Part shown: positions 22,241-32,311 of the stretch, piece by piece
How positions within the stretch are numbered: the stretch's first letter is position 1
Layout of the letters: each line of letters starts with the position of its first letter
Origin: Gonocerus acuteangulatus
Taxonomy: Eukaryota; Arthropoda; Insecta; Hemiptera; Coreidae
Direction of reading: 5' to 3'
Assembly: GCA_946811695.1 (NCBI GenBank)
Contig: OX328123.1
Location: 118,303,602 to 118,367,601 of the forward strand
DNA length: 64,000 nt
Notes under the pieces: generated by a model
Seen by the model: only the letters and a program-made list of their open reading frames with translations
Databases searched by the model: none
What the model was told of the DNA's origin: nothing
Translations under genes and position numbers: made by a program

Positions 22241-22458
22241 TGCAGTACCACCACCGTCCATCCAAAACAATGTCAAGACATTTCCATTATTATTTTCAGA
22301 AGAGGTTTAATAAAGGCAAATTTTAATTATAAAGACTACATTATAAGTGAATAGTTAACAATGTCATATCAGTTGTTACAGTATTCCACTCAGAATTAAA
22401 ACTCTTTTCTTATTATAAGATAGTGACCCTATTTTTCCAATATATTCATCTGTGGCTT

Positions 22459-22786
22459 AAGGTCAAATTCATAAAAACATTCACTTTCTTCTCTACTCTT
22501 TTATTACGCTCTACATGTTTCACGTCGTTATGCCGCCTCTTCAGGAGCACTTAAACTAAATAAAATAAAATATTGTTACAGCCTATACCTTAGAGAACCT
22601 TCCGCAGGTAGGGCCATGAGTCCAGGCGTGGCCCTACCTGCGGAAGGTTCTCTAAGGCATAGGCTGTACCAATATTTTATTTTATTTAGTTTAAGTGCTC
22701 CTGAAGATGCGGCATATCGACGTGAAACATGTAGAGCGTAATAAAAGAGTAGAGAAGAAAGTGAATGTTTTTATGAATTTGACCTT
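22459..22786. repeat. Large palindrome 2 (arms about 157 bp)
   Basis: Left arm 22,459-22,615 and right arm 22,629-22,786 are almost identical inverted copies around a 13-bp loop. Low divergence means the inversion is recent or under gene conversion. The arms contain GTGCTCCTGAAGA and GACGTGAAACATGTAGAGCG on the outward-reading strands. Confidence 0.9.
22701..22733 (+). ncRNA. Hammerhead-like core in palindrome 2 (unproven)
   Basis: CTGAAGA (22,701-22,707), a bulged T, a GCG/CGT stem, GAAA (22,724-22,727), then the palindrome ACATGT and A. That is CUGANGA, stem II, GAAA, short stem III, U and H17. The inverted mate lies at 22,518-22,544 on the minus strand. Confidence 0.35.
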
Positions 22787-23262
22787 CTGCCAGAGATGAA
22801 TAAAACTCTTTTCTTTTTTAACTTCTGAGTAGAGTAAAGTAACAACCTATGTGACCAAGTCCAAAATATATTTATATATTTATAATTATACGTATCTCAA
22901 TCCATTGAGTAAAACATGACTTTTTTTAATACTAGCTATTTTTTTAGGTTTCTCTTAATATATCGTTTACCATCCAATATGATTAATCTATAAAATTTGT
23001 AATGCCTCGTTGCGTTCAAGACAAAATAATACTTCAAAAATAATACCAAAATCAGGACGATTCATGTACCTAGAGGTTCTGTCTCAAAATCCCTGTTTGG
23101 TAACACTGTGTGCCGTCGCAATAAGACAAACTTGTTTTCTGCTTCCCAAAATATCAGTCACCAGGAAAACGTACTTTTACAACTTCTGTAAATCGTTGAC
23201 GTCTCTATAGTATGGACTCCCTCGTACGATGTGCTGACTGCATCATAAAATACAATATCATG
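22787..23262. other. Unassigned DNA
   Basis: No recognised coding or repeat content. Confidence 0.35.
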
Positions 23263-23263
23263 T

Positions 23264-23401
23264 TTTTAGCGCGGTTCCTCCCTCCCCCATAGGGAGGAAC
23301 CCCGCTTATAAGGTTGATACAATGAAACAATCCGGAAGTGCCGACTAGAAAATTTTGCGTTTCAGAACCCCTAGAGACCGAAAATGATGGTGGTTCAAAT
23401 T

Positions 23402-23456
<55 letters not shown>

Positions 23457-24590
23457 CTGTTCGCTCTCTAGGTAGAAGACGAAAGGTCCAATTTTGATGA
23501 AATTTGGTACAAAAATCCGTCGTCAGATTTGAAAGGTCAAGTTCGTTAACCAGCAAAATCCGTCCACTGGAAGATGGCGTTTGGGGCGAAGTTCGCGCAA
23601 AAAAAAATCGTAACGCTTACGTTTTTGAGTTCATACGCTTGTTTTATAGGCTTCTTGGGCAAGGAAAACGAATGAAACCATTTTCAAGGCGATAGCTTTA
23701 ACCGTTTTCGAAAAAATTGGAAAAATAGTTTTTGAATACCGTTTTTGGTTTGGGTACTTAGAATCATGGGATTCAATTGAAACATTTTCTGCATGTTCTA
23801 CTTTCATTAAAACTAATATGTTGAAATTTTTGTTTCGGTTGGAGTTAAGGAAGGGTTAGAATAAAATATTTTATTAACAGACATAAAAAGTTTTGGTAAC
23901 TTTTTATACTTTCCTTAATATCTCGAAAAAGGTTGAGAATCTTGGTAAACAAAAGATCATCAGAAAGCTTACTGAATGCTCTACAAAAAAGGTTCTGATG
24001 AAAGTTTTGATTAGACGATGAGAATCGGAGAAATAAGTGCTTAAAACTTTAAAGTAATTGATTTCGCTTATTCGAACTGTTCTTTTTGTCTGTTTTTATT
24101 CCTTGTTATTTTTTAACTGTTTATAGTTGGATAATGTATTTGATAATAAATCAGGTTAAGAAAAACAATTTAATCTTAGTGATATGGATTTCCAAGATAT
24201 AGCTTTTCAAATGCCTAGCGGGGTCCTTCCTAGGGCGGGGACCCACCCAGGTAAGTTCGTAAATAAGACCTTTCTTGAAAGTAAAGATGGAACTGTCAAC
24301 TTTGGTCCTCCTCTGCCTCCCGGCACTTTCATTCCTGACGAAGGCTACCAATGAGTAGCCAAAACGTCCTAAATAAAGATTTTTTAACAAAAATCGTATT
24401 GAGGTTTCTTTAGCCGAATCCCAACCATTCCATCTTTACTTATCACCTCGACGGCTAACTATCTAATCTTCATGCTTTCTAGAAATGTGGAACCAAAATA
24501 ATAACATCTTCTATTTTAACCATTTTAAATGAGTCTAGAGATGAGAACGGAACCGCGCTAAGATGATGCAGTTCCTGCGAGTCGGACTTT
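23264..24590 (-). mobile_element. Helentron-like non-autonomous element, family 1, minus strand
   Basis: The plus-strand left edge is TTTTTAGCGCGGTTCC with a hairpin (GGTTCCTCCCTCCCCCATAG in its left half). The right edge is GGAACCGCGCTAAGATGATG then CAGTTCCTGCGAGTCGGACT, the reverse of the family 5' end. Core TA tract 23,408-23,451. Internal blocks match copies A-C in reverse. About 24,175-24,545 does not match the other copies and looks like a later insertion carrying a hammerhead-like motif. Confidence 0.75.
24175..24545 (+). mobile_element. Insertion of unknown (possibly Penelope-like) type inside the Helentron-like copy
   Basis: This segment is absent from the other family-1 copies. It contains CTGACGA (24,335-24,341), a GGCTAC/GTAGCC stem, AAAAC and ACGT-C, which resembles a degenerate hammerhead core. 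A polyadenylation-like AATAAAGATTTTTT follows. No protein is encoded. Assigning it to Penelope-like elements is inference from the motif only. Confidence 0.35.
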
Positions 24591-24599
24591 TTGTCTGTT

Positions 24600-25070
24600 T
24601 TTATTTTCATGTTTGTTTTGAACCTTGAAAAGACGATGCGTGGACGACCCCTTCTGCCTGCTGCAGCCCTCCTCTTGTTCTGAATAAAAGAACGACCCTT
24701 GCTGAGAGTGATCCCGTCCACAATCTCTTTCCATTCAACCTCCTAGAAATAATTGATACTTTGCTATTCCACTACTAGGCTTTCTAAAGGGTTCAACCAT
24801 GGCTTCTTCATTGGCTCTCTTGAATATTTTACCCCTAGGATCCAGTATTTAATTCTTCAAATATTTTTATTATCAAGTCGGTCAAAACGTTCGTGCGAAT
24901 TTTCAAAAAACTTGTCTGTAAATAAAACATGATTTAACATTTTAATAAATGATATACTTTTCTTCACTGTCGACGCTTTCTCTCCATCTTTCAAATAGCT
25001 TTTGAAATTTATTGCTGGAGGAAGGCTCTGGTTTTGATGCAAGCCAATTTTAAAGTTCATTTAGTAAGAA
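24600..25070. other. Unassigned DNA
   Basis: No recognised features. Confidence 0.35.
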
Positions 25071-25072
25071 TT

Positions 25073-25396
25073 GGTTGCGAGGTCAGCTCAGTGGAAGAGC
25101 ACTAGTGCAAAATTCTGGAGGGTCTGAGTTAAAATCCCGAGAACGCACTAGACAAGTGTATTGTCTAGACTCTTCGTTCTGATTTGATTCGGCCTCCCTG
25201 ACCGTCCCTAGGCCAATCTAACCTTTAATTGATTAATTTACGGGTACCCGGATTGAAGAAAATCAGGCAGCCGGAGCATATTACCGATCAAACTGTGTCC
25301 CTAGTGTGTCTTATGGTCATGAATCTTATGCTATTACAGTATCTGCCCCTCTGGTTCCTCGTGGCCTGTTACGGGACCTTTTTTTTTAATAAACAT
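25073..25396 (+). mobile_element. tRNA-headed SINE (second family), full-length-like
   Basis: The head GCGAGGTCAGCTCAGTGGAA is an A-box-like start. GTCTGAGTTAAAATCCCGAG is a decayed B box. A body of about 240 bp contains GATTCGGCCTCCCTGACCGT and CTTATGGTCATGAATC and ends CCTGTTACGGGACC plus a T run. The body recurs inverted at 30,243-30,480 and a head-only copy lies at 31,868-31,950, which defines the family inside this window. Confidence 0.75.
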
Positions 25397-25399
25397 CTG

Positions 25400-26400
25400 A
25401 TTAGAATTTAACTCTTTCACTCGTAAAAAATATTGTAAGGCACGACATAAGTCAATATCCCTTTGATCAAAGCCCCTGGACTGAAGCAAGGGACGGTAGA
25501 AACTCTTGAATAAATACATGATACAATCCACCCTTTCTGCCATCTGATTCACTGCTAACTGTGGTTTTGATTCCACACGATTTTTAAAAACGTCGTTATT
25601 ACAATTATTTGGGCGGTACGAACGGAGTTCATCATAAATGCTGTTTTCTTCAACTCAACAACAACTATTCAAAAACATTTTAAACCTTTTTTTTGGCAAT
25701 CCGTACTGTAATAAAACGTTCGTTTACACAATTAATTTTTATCGCTGCAGATCTATCAGATTTGCCAACCGAATATAAAAATGTAACACAGCAGGTTGGT
25801 ATTTATTATAAATATTCCTTTTCTATGGCTACTAAAATGCGTCCGAAGTTTTGAAAAATCAGAGACCGACTTACTGATAAATTAGTTAAGCTAAGTTAGT
25901 GTAGAAAGCTTTGAAATCTTATTAGTCATTAACTTATGCACTGGCCTACTACTCTTATTCATGTTTTCATAAATATTCTTTAACAATGATGACATGACAA
26001 GTTCTACATAGAATAGAACACTATTACAAGTTCTAAACTTTCGCTATATTAATGCTACTTTATGATTCTGGATTATTTTAATTGAAACGAGATCGCTGCA
26101 ATCTCGTATCAGAACAGAAAGAGAAGAGCTACATTAGGGAAGAGTAATATGTAAATATGTAATACAATTAGTAATTATATTCAATGCAGTAGTAATTTAA
26201 ATTGATGGATACAGAGTTAAACAGAATATTGTTTATATTCACTCAGTACTGGGAAGGGGGTCAATTTGGCCATGGGGCAATTAAACTAAAAAAAAATAAT
26301 AATCTGAGATTGCATTATATTAAAACCTGACATGCCCAACATTTAGAATCACTGTGATAAATAAATGATTTTTTTTACTGGTGACTATTGTTTTACTAAT
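25400..26400. other. Unassigned DNA
   Basis: No recognised coding or repeat content. Confidence 0.35.
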
Positions 26401-26404
26401 ATTT

Positions 26405-27308
26405 GAATTTTAGCACTTTCCTCCGAAGGAAAGTAGCTATTGAAGTTTCTTCAAATCTTTATCGATCCTACCTAGTATATATATATGTGTGTGTGTGTGT
26501 GTGTCTGTTAACACGATAGCGGCCAGACCATGCCAGCCGTAATATTTGTTATATTTCAACGAAACTTGGTATTCGTTGTGGTAATATAGAGAGAAAAGTG
26601 AGATGTAAAAATAAATTAAATCGGTTCATTAGGAGATTAGGAGGCGAGGGGGTTACTCCGGACCCACAATACCAATTCGCCACTACCAGCCGTGATTTTT
26701 GTTATATTTCGACGAAACTCGGTATTTGTAGTGGTAATCTACAGGTAAATATGTGTTTTAAAAATAAAAAAAATCGGTTCATTAGGAGGGGGGGGTTTAC
26801 TCCGGACCCAAATGACAAATATACTCATACCGGTCGTAATTTCTGCTGTACTGTAACGAAACGCGGGATACGTCGTGGGTAACTCATGAGAAAGACGTTT
26901 TATAAAAATGATCTAAATCGGACAATCGGAAAGGGAGGTTTACGTTGTAATATATTTCAATAGAATAGCCCGCCAGGCGTAGGTTCGCAAGGCCGCCGCA
27001 AGGAGCGCATTCAACCACTAAAGAGACTGTATCCTGTTCCTGCGTCAGATCAAAAGACGAAAATATGAAGTTTTTTGTATTAATGAAGTAGAGTAGTAGG
27101 TGGCATGTGTAAAAATAACTCAGGAAGCAAATTAATTACAAAATTAATAATAGAACATTTACTTATTATAAAATTAAAAGAGAACTATTCATGTTTTTAT
27201 TTTATTTATGTAGGATATTTTAAGCAAATTATTCTGGAAAGCAGTCTACACTACCCAAATTCTGAGGAAAGTGCTTAGTTATGCAGCTCCTGCGTGACGG
27301 ACTTTTCA
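26405..27308 (-). mobile_element. Helentron-like non-autonomous element, family 2
   Basis: The left edge TTTTAGCACTTTCCTCCGAA plus GGAAAGT is the 3' hairpin in reverse. The right edge GAGGAAAGTGCTTAGTTATG then CAGCTCCTGCGTGACGGACT is the 5' end in reverse. The architecture equals family 1 (5' AAGTCCG..CGCAGGA.CTGC, subterminal inverted repeat, 3' hairpin, CTAAAA end) with a different inverted-repeat word. The core has (TG)n at about 26,487-26,503 and about three 125-bp tandem units (26,520-26,945). No ORF with a known domain. Confidence 0.7.
26520..26945. repeat. About 125-bp tandem repeats (family-2 core)
   Basis: The unit carries GGTTTACTCCGGACCC, CCAGCCGTAATTTTTGTTA, AACTCGGTATTCGT and AAATCGGTTCATTAGGAGG, repeated about three times with divergence. 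The same unit is repeated about four times at 40,850-41,300. Confidence 0.85.
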
Positions 27309-28155
27309 ATACAGTCGTGAAATTCCCTTGAACACGGTTTTTATATACTCATACTTCGTAAACTAACTCCATTAATTGTGAAATTAAATGTTATTAATTT
27401 ATCTTTTACTAATAATTACAATAATATATGGGGTTCATTGAATCATCAATCCCAGGGCCGGTTGAGCCACCGGAACCATCAGACATGTACATATGTCCTC
27501 GGACATCTTCGCTTAAACTAAGAAAATTCTTAGGCAAATAAAAATTTAGCGTTTGTTGTTGTGTATCAAGCACTTTAGTTCATGGTGTAAATGACAGACT
27601 TACTATACAATTGAATACTCCAACATCAGTTGTCATATTATTCATTGGGAGGGGGGAGGTCACTACACTATCCACAGTTAACCTTGCTTTGCCTCAAAAT
27701 CGAAAGACTCCCCAAAATCGAAAAATACACCGACGTGAAGAAGCTGAGGGATATTTCAATTTAGCGTTTTCCCAAAATCGAGGTTATAGGGATGAAAAAA
27801 TATGCTGAAAATATCTAAAAGCTTTAAACTAAACAACTGAAGGCAGTATAAAAATATATTAATTTACATTATTGTTCTTTTTTTTACGGAATCTCATTAA
27901 CATACAGCAAAATTGCTTTATATGCATATAGTATAAATAAATTGAAATTATTATTATTATTTATTATTTTAAACGAAGAGCATTTATGATAAACAAATCA
28001 TCTGTAAAATGCACTTTACCTGCTCATATATTTATGAATTATTGTTTGCCTCATTATGAATAATAAAACGTTCGTTTGAAGTACAAAACCTTGTATGGTG
28101 CAATTACCATAATTTTTAATTGACATGTTAGGAATTATCCACAAGGATTTTCTGA
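27309..28155. other. Unassigned DNA
   Basis: No recognised coding or repeat content. Confidence 0.35.
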
Positions 28156-28160
28156 GGTAT

Positions 28161-28377
28161 AAATTATTTCCATATATACATTATTTATTGATCCTCAACC
28201 TCAGACAAATATATTTGATGAACTAGTTACAATTCCTCATTTTAAACGTTTCGGCCTCAGGGCCATCCTCATTAACTAGAAGAAAAATAAATTACATGTA
28301 TTTAAATGTACTAGTTCATCAAATATATTTGGCTGAGGTTGGGGATCAATAAATAATGTATATATGGAAATAATTTT
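28161..28377. repeat. Large palindrome 3 (arms about 67 bp)
   Basis: Arms 28,161-28,227 and 28,310-28,377 are inverted copies (AATGTATATATGGAAATAAT at the outer ends, TGATGAACTAGT inside). The 82-bp spacer carries, on the minus strand, ATGAGGA-T-GGCC..GGCC-GAAACGTTT. This resembles the motif in palindromes 1 and 2. Confidence 0.8.
28249..28272 (-). ncRNA. Hammerhead-like core in palindrome 3 spacer (unproven)
   Basis: ATGAGGA (28,266-28,272, C3 replaced by A), bulged T, GGCC/GGCC stem, GAAA (28,249-28,252), then the self-complementary ACGT and T. Same order as the other motifs. The C3 change would impair cleavage, so this copy is probably inactive if the motif is real. Confidence 0.3.
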
Positions 28378-28384
28378 TAATGAT

Positions 28385-29215
28385 ATATATCATATATTTA
28401 TGATCAGTTAATACATCGGCGTACCGACACGAAACATTCTATTGATTATTTTCAGTTTCAGTCAGTAGTTGAGCGGTTTCGCTCCAATCATTCATTCTAT
28501 AGAGTATAATTATTTCATTTTCACCGAGTACGGTCACGGATATTTTCAATTATTAGGAATGTATAACTGAAAATCCATTACTGGCTTTCCTCAAGTAATA
28601 TTTTATTTGTACGGGATTTTGCGAACCCGTAACAGCCATTACCGAACGGGAAATTTTCCAGGAATATAAATATGATTTAATTTAATTGCATATATCTAAA
28701 AGGTTCTTGGATAAATTTACTTGTAGATTAATAGAAAGGAATTCGATATCAGTAATTTATATTACCTGTACGTGGATTTCATATTCATTATAACGATTTT
28801 CGGGAAGAGAAATGTTTGTCTAGGTTGAAATTTTATGAAATTTATATCTTGTAAAATTAAAAATAACCCAGTTTCATATTACTTCAAACACACAATATTT
28901 AACGTAGGTGAATATTACACAGACGTACCGAACAAAATAATTCCTCTGCCCATCATACAAATCATTGGAAAATTGTTCTGTTTTTTAGGGCATCGTCAAA
29001 GCGAAAGAATGACGCTTTATTAAGTTTATTCAAGAAATTTCGCCGTATATGACTGATATAGAATGCCATTTAAGGACAAATATTAACAGCAACAGTATTA
29101 TGTTAAATTTATTAATTTATGATAAATTAGGCATTACTCATTTAGTGATATGGTACGCGATAGATTTTTTCGTATCATGTCTTTATTATGTTATTCGATT
29201 TGAAACAATAATAAA
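28385..29215. other. Unassigned AT-rich DNA
   Basis: Short chance frames only. Confidence 0.35.
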
Positions 29216-29221
29216 AAAAAC

Positions 29222-29400
29222 GGCCAACAGCCGAAGTTAAGCAACGTCGGGCGTGGTCAGTACCTGAATGGGTGACCGACCACGTGCTGTTGGCATTATA
29301 AAAGGGTGGTAACCTATAGATAGCCCGGCACTAATAGCCAAATAATTGAAGCGCCGTTAAAAACGAAAAAAAAAACAAAAACAAAAAAAAACGCAATTTT
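29222..29400 (+). mobile_element. 5S rRNA-derived SINE (SINE3-like), head truncated inside
   Basis: GAAGTTAAGCAACGTCGGGC and GTGGTCAGTACCTGAATGGG plus TGACC carry the internal A box, intermediate element and C box of a 5S rRNA gene, and CACGTGCTGTTGGC is its 3' end. The 5' 45 nt of 5S and the CGCCTGGGAACAC segment before the 3' stem are deleted. The body TATAAAAGGGTGG, TAACCTATAGATAGCCCGGC follows, then an A-rich tail to about 29,390. It is a retroposon and not a functional 5S gene. Confidence 0.8.
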
Positions 29401-29482
29401 AAAAGCAAAAATACCTCCTTCATATCATAAGACTACGTCGTAATAGTTACAAATGAATTTAGAGGAGTTATATTATATGTGT

Positions 29483-29501
29483 ATATATATATATATATAT
29501 T
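29483..29501. repeat. Short (TA)n tract
   Basis: TA tract with a preceding GTGTATA, between the two facing SINEs. Confidence 0.8.
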
Positions 29502-29564
29502 AAAATAAAACAAAACATCTGTTCATTTTCAGATTCAATAATTTTATTTTTAATTGTTTAATTT

Positions 29565-29775
29565 ATTTATTTAAATTTTAACGTCCATTATAATTAACTC
29601 AGAATTTGAGGACGGGCTACCTACAGGTTACCACCCTTTTATAGCCAGGATAGGGCTGATGCCTTTTCTTTTTTCCAAAGAAAAGCTACCACGCCATAGT
29701 GGGAATCGAACCTACGACCCTTGGCACGGAGAGCTAAGTGCTCATGCGTCTCTCACGGGCACTGGACTTCCTTTA
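29565..29775 (-). mobile_element. tRNA-headed SINE sharing the body of the 5S-SINE
   Basis: On the minus strand the head ends with a B box GGTTCGATTCCCACT at about 29,702-29,716. The body then contains GGCTATAAAAGGGTGG and TAACCTGTAGGTAGCCCG, almost identical to the body after the 5S head at 29,295-29,330 and 59,578-59,610. The 3' end is CTGAGTTAATTATAATGGAC then GTTAAAATTTAAATAAATAA. The A box is unclear. A diverged copy is at 38,338-38,510 and an isolated tail at 1526-1563. Confidence 0.75.
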
Positions 29776-30071
29776 GCCTTTAAGATTTTCATAATTTGGT
29801 GATCTTTTTTCCCTAATCTCTATATGCTATCTGTCATCAATTATTTTGTATCAGTGTCGAATGTACTATGCCTTGTTCCATTAATCCAATACAGGGAGAG
29901 TATCTTTTTGTTCGATCAATTAACGAATAATCAATTTCACAAAATTGCTGTTTTTTTCTTTCTTAGGTATTTCATACGTTCGTTAATATACTGGCTACCA
30001 TTGGAAAGTAAGTCGGTCAAACATTAGGATAATTTAAAATTTTTCCTGAGTCTACACTCAGCCAGTATGTG

Positions 30072-30209
30072 TTATAGCGGGGTTCCTCCCTCCCCCATAG
30101 AGAGGAACCCCCCTTATAGGGCTGACCTCATGACGCAATCCGGAACTGCCGACTAGAAAAATTTACGTTTCAAAACTCCTATAGAACGAAAATAACGGTG
30201 GTTCAAATT

Positions 30210-30241
<32 letters not shown>

Positions 30242-30242
30242 C
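30072..30242 (-). mobile_element. Helentron-like family 1 3' fragment
   Basis: The plus strand shows GCGGGGTTCCTCCCTCCCCC then ATAGAGAGGAACCCC and the CCGACTAGAAAAATTTACG arm in reverse orientation, ending in a TA tract (30,217-30,241). The rest is replaced by a SINE body that starts right after the TA tract. Confidence 0.65.
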
Positions 30243-30480
30243 AGTCCCGTAACAGGCAACGAGGGCCCTGAGGGGCAGATACTATAGAGGTATCTGATTC
30301 ATGACCATAAGGAACACTAGGGAGATCGTGTGGTCAGTACTATGCTCCGGCCGCCTGATTTTTCCCTTGGCCGCATCGACTGCTGGAGTCATTAGCGCCC
30401 AAGGTACCCATTATTAAATTAATTAACGGCTGGGCTGGCCTAGGGACGGCCAAGGAGGCCGAATTCAACCCATGAGCGAA
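30243..30480 (-). mobile_element. tRNA-SINE body, second family, 5'-truncated
   Basis: Reverse complement of the body at 25,150-25,390: GTCCCGTAACAGGC..AGGGGCAGATACT.. CATGACCATAAG .. GGGACGGCCAAGGAGGCCGA. The tRNA head is missing. Its 3' end abuts the TA microsatellite, which suggests the TA tract was the insertion target. Confidence 0.7.
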
Positions 30481-30520
30481 GACACTAGAAGAAAACAAGT
30501 ACCTACAAGCATATGAACTC

Positions 30521-31674
30521 AAAAGTCCGACTCGCAGGAACTGCGTCATCTTAGCTCGGTTACGTACATCTCGAAGAAATGGAATAAATTAGCATCACAA
30601 ATCGCAGGAAACTGACAGTAGCCAACTTACACAGAAGTGGATAATTCTTAATCTGTATAACTCAATACAATTATGTACTGAAAACGTACTTACTCTTTGA
30701 CTACCGCTGAGAACGCTCTTCTTAACTACCAAAAATTCGTTGTCTTTTTAAGTATCTTGTTTTATTAGCAAATTCGTCTTACTCTTATAATCAACTGTAA
30801 ATATGTGCTTCATGGCAAATAAAGTTCCATTCTGTCGTGGGTTAAATCTTTCTATAAAATAAGAAATAGCGATAACTTCAGTTGGAGGCTATGAGGAAGG
30901 TTATATAGATAGCAGAATTCAAAACAAACTACGTCATCATGATTAGCCACAGCCATCTTGTTTACCACAGCCACTCCAAACTTATTATTACCAATACCTT
31001 TCACCGTTTCTTAGCTTATTTTACTACTATACTAATTTTGCTGATAAATGCAATTTAAAACAATAAAAAAACAATTAAAAAGTGAGATAAACAAAGAGAA
31101 AACCCCTTTCAAAACAACAAACAGAACCTTTTTTGTAGAGAATTTAGTAAGCATTCGAATGGTCACCTTCTACTTAGCACGATTCCCCAACCGTTATCGA
31201 GATATTTACGAAAAATGTATGAAGATCCGAAAACTTTTCATGTCTATTTATAAAATATTTTTTTTCGCATACTTCCTTAATTCCAAATATAACCAAAATT
31301 TAAACATCTTAGTTGGGATTAATTTCCAAGTTGTAGAAAATATTTCAATTGTATCCCGCGATTCTAAGTACTCACAAAAATGTAATGACTTACATAAACA
31401 TTGATTCCACTTTTCTCAGGAACGGTTGCAGAACCGTTAAGAAACCTATAAAACAAGTACCTGCAAGCATATAAACGCAAAAACGTAAGCGTTACGATTT
31501 TTTTGCGCAAATTTCGCCCCAAAGACTATCTTCTAGTGGGCGGATTCTGATAGTTAAAGAACTTGACCTTTAAAATCAGACAACAGATTTTTGTACCAAA
31601 TTTCGTTAAAATCGGACCATTTTTGAGTTTGCTAGAGCGCGAACAGACAAGCATATATATAAATATATACATAT

Positions 31675-31731
<57 letters not shown>

Positions 31732-31868
31732 AATTTGGGCCACCTATATTTTCGTGATCTTTAGGGTCTGAATTGTGAAAGTTTCTAGTCGGCACTTCCG
31801 GATTGCGTCATGAGGTCAACCTCATAAGCGGGTTCTCCCTATGGAGATAGGGAGTAACCGCGCTAAAA
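30521..31868 (+). mobile_element. Helentron-like non-autonomous element, family 1, complete
   Basis: Starts AAAGTCCGACTCGCAGG at 30,522 and ends GGGAGTAACCGCGCTAAAA at 31,868, with a CTCCCTATGGAGATAGGGAG hairpin before the end. TA core 31,684-31,730. No coding content. Closely related to copy C at 13.1-14.6 kb across the whole length (CTTCATGGC, ATCTTGTTTACCACAGCCAC, TTTTTGTAGAGAATTTAG blocks). Confidence 0.75.
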
Positions 31869-31946
31869 TCTTTAGTGCTTGCTCGGGATTTGAACTCAGG
31901 CCTCCAGCTTATTAGTCCAGTGCTCTACCACTGAGCTAACCTCGCC

Positions 31947-31950
<4 letters not shown>
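31868..31950 (-). mobile_element. tRNA-like SINE head fragment
   Basis: Minus strand GGGGCGAGGTTAGCTCAGTG then GTAGAGCACTGGACT..GGAGGCCTGAGTTCAAATCCCG. The A box and B box are well kept, but the acceptor and T stems do not pair properly, so it is not a functional tRNA gene. It matches the head of the SINE at 25,073 and ends at a TA tract. Confidence 0.65.
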
Positions 31951-32002
<52 letters not shown>

Positions 32003-32311
32003 TTGTCTGTTCGCGGTCTAGTCCAGCGAATAATGGTTCGATTTTAATGAAATTTGGTACAAAAATCTTTCGAATAATTTGATAGGTCAAGTTCGTTAAC
32101 CAGCAAAATTCGTCCACCGGAACATGGTTTTTGAAGCGAAATTTGCACGAAAAAAAATCGTTACGCTTACTTCATATGCTTGTAAGTACTTGTTTTATAG
32201 GCTTCTTGGTATAGGAAAATGAATGAAACCTTTTTTAAGGCGATAGCTTAAACCGTTTTCGAGAAAAGTGGGAAAATATTTGTTGAATCAAGTTTTTCGT
32301 TTGGGTAGTTA

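Noticed and set aside
26520..26945. CRISPR-like array
   Set aside because: Direct repeats are about 125 bp, diverged and contiguous, with no constant short repeat alternating with unique spacers; they are the core repeats of a Helentron-like element in animal DNA.
29222..29296. Possible functional 5S rRNA gene
   Set aside because: The 5' third and an internal segment are missing and a SINE body follows; the 59.47 kb copy has the same internal deletion. Both are retroposons.
31868..31950. Possible tRNA gene
   Set aside because: A and B boxes are good, but the acceptor and T stems do not pair and the sequence belongs to a SINE head shared with 25,073. The same reasoning applies to 11,750-11,808, 25,073-25,145, 29,700-29,775 and 49,885-49,945.
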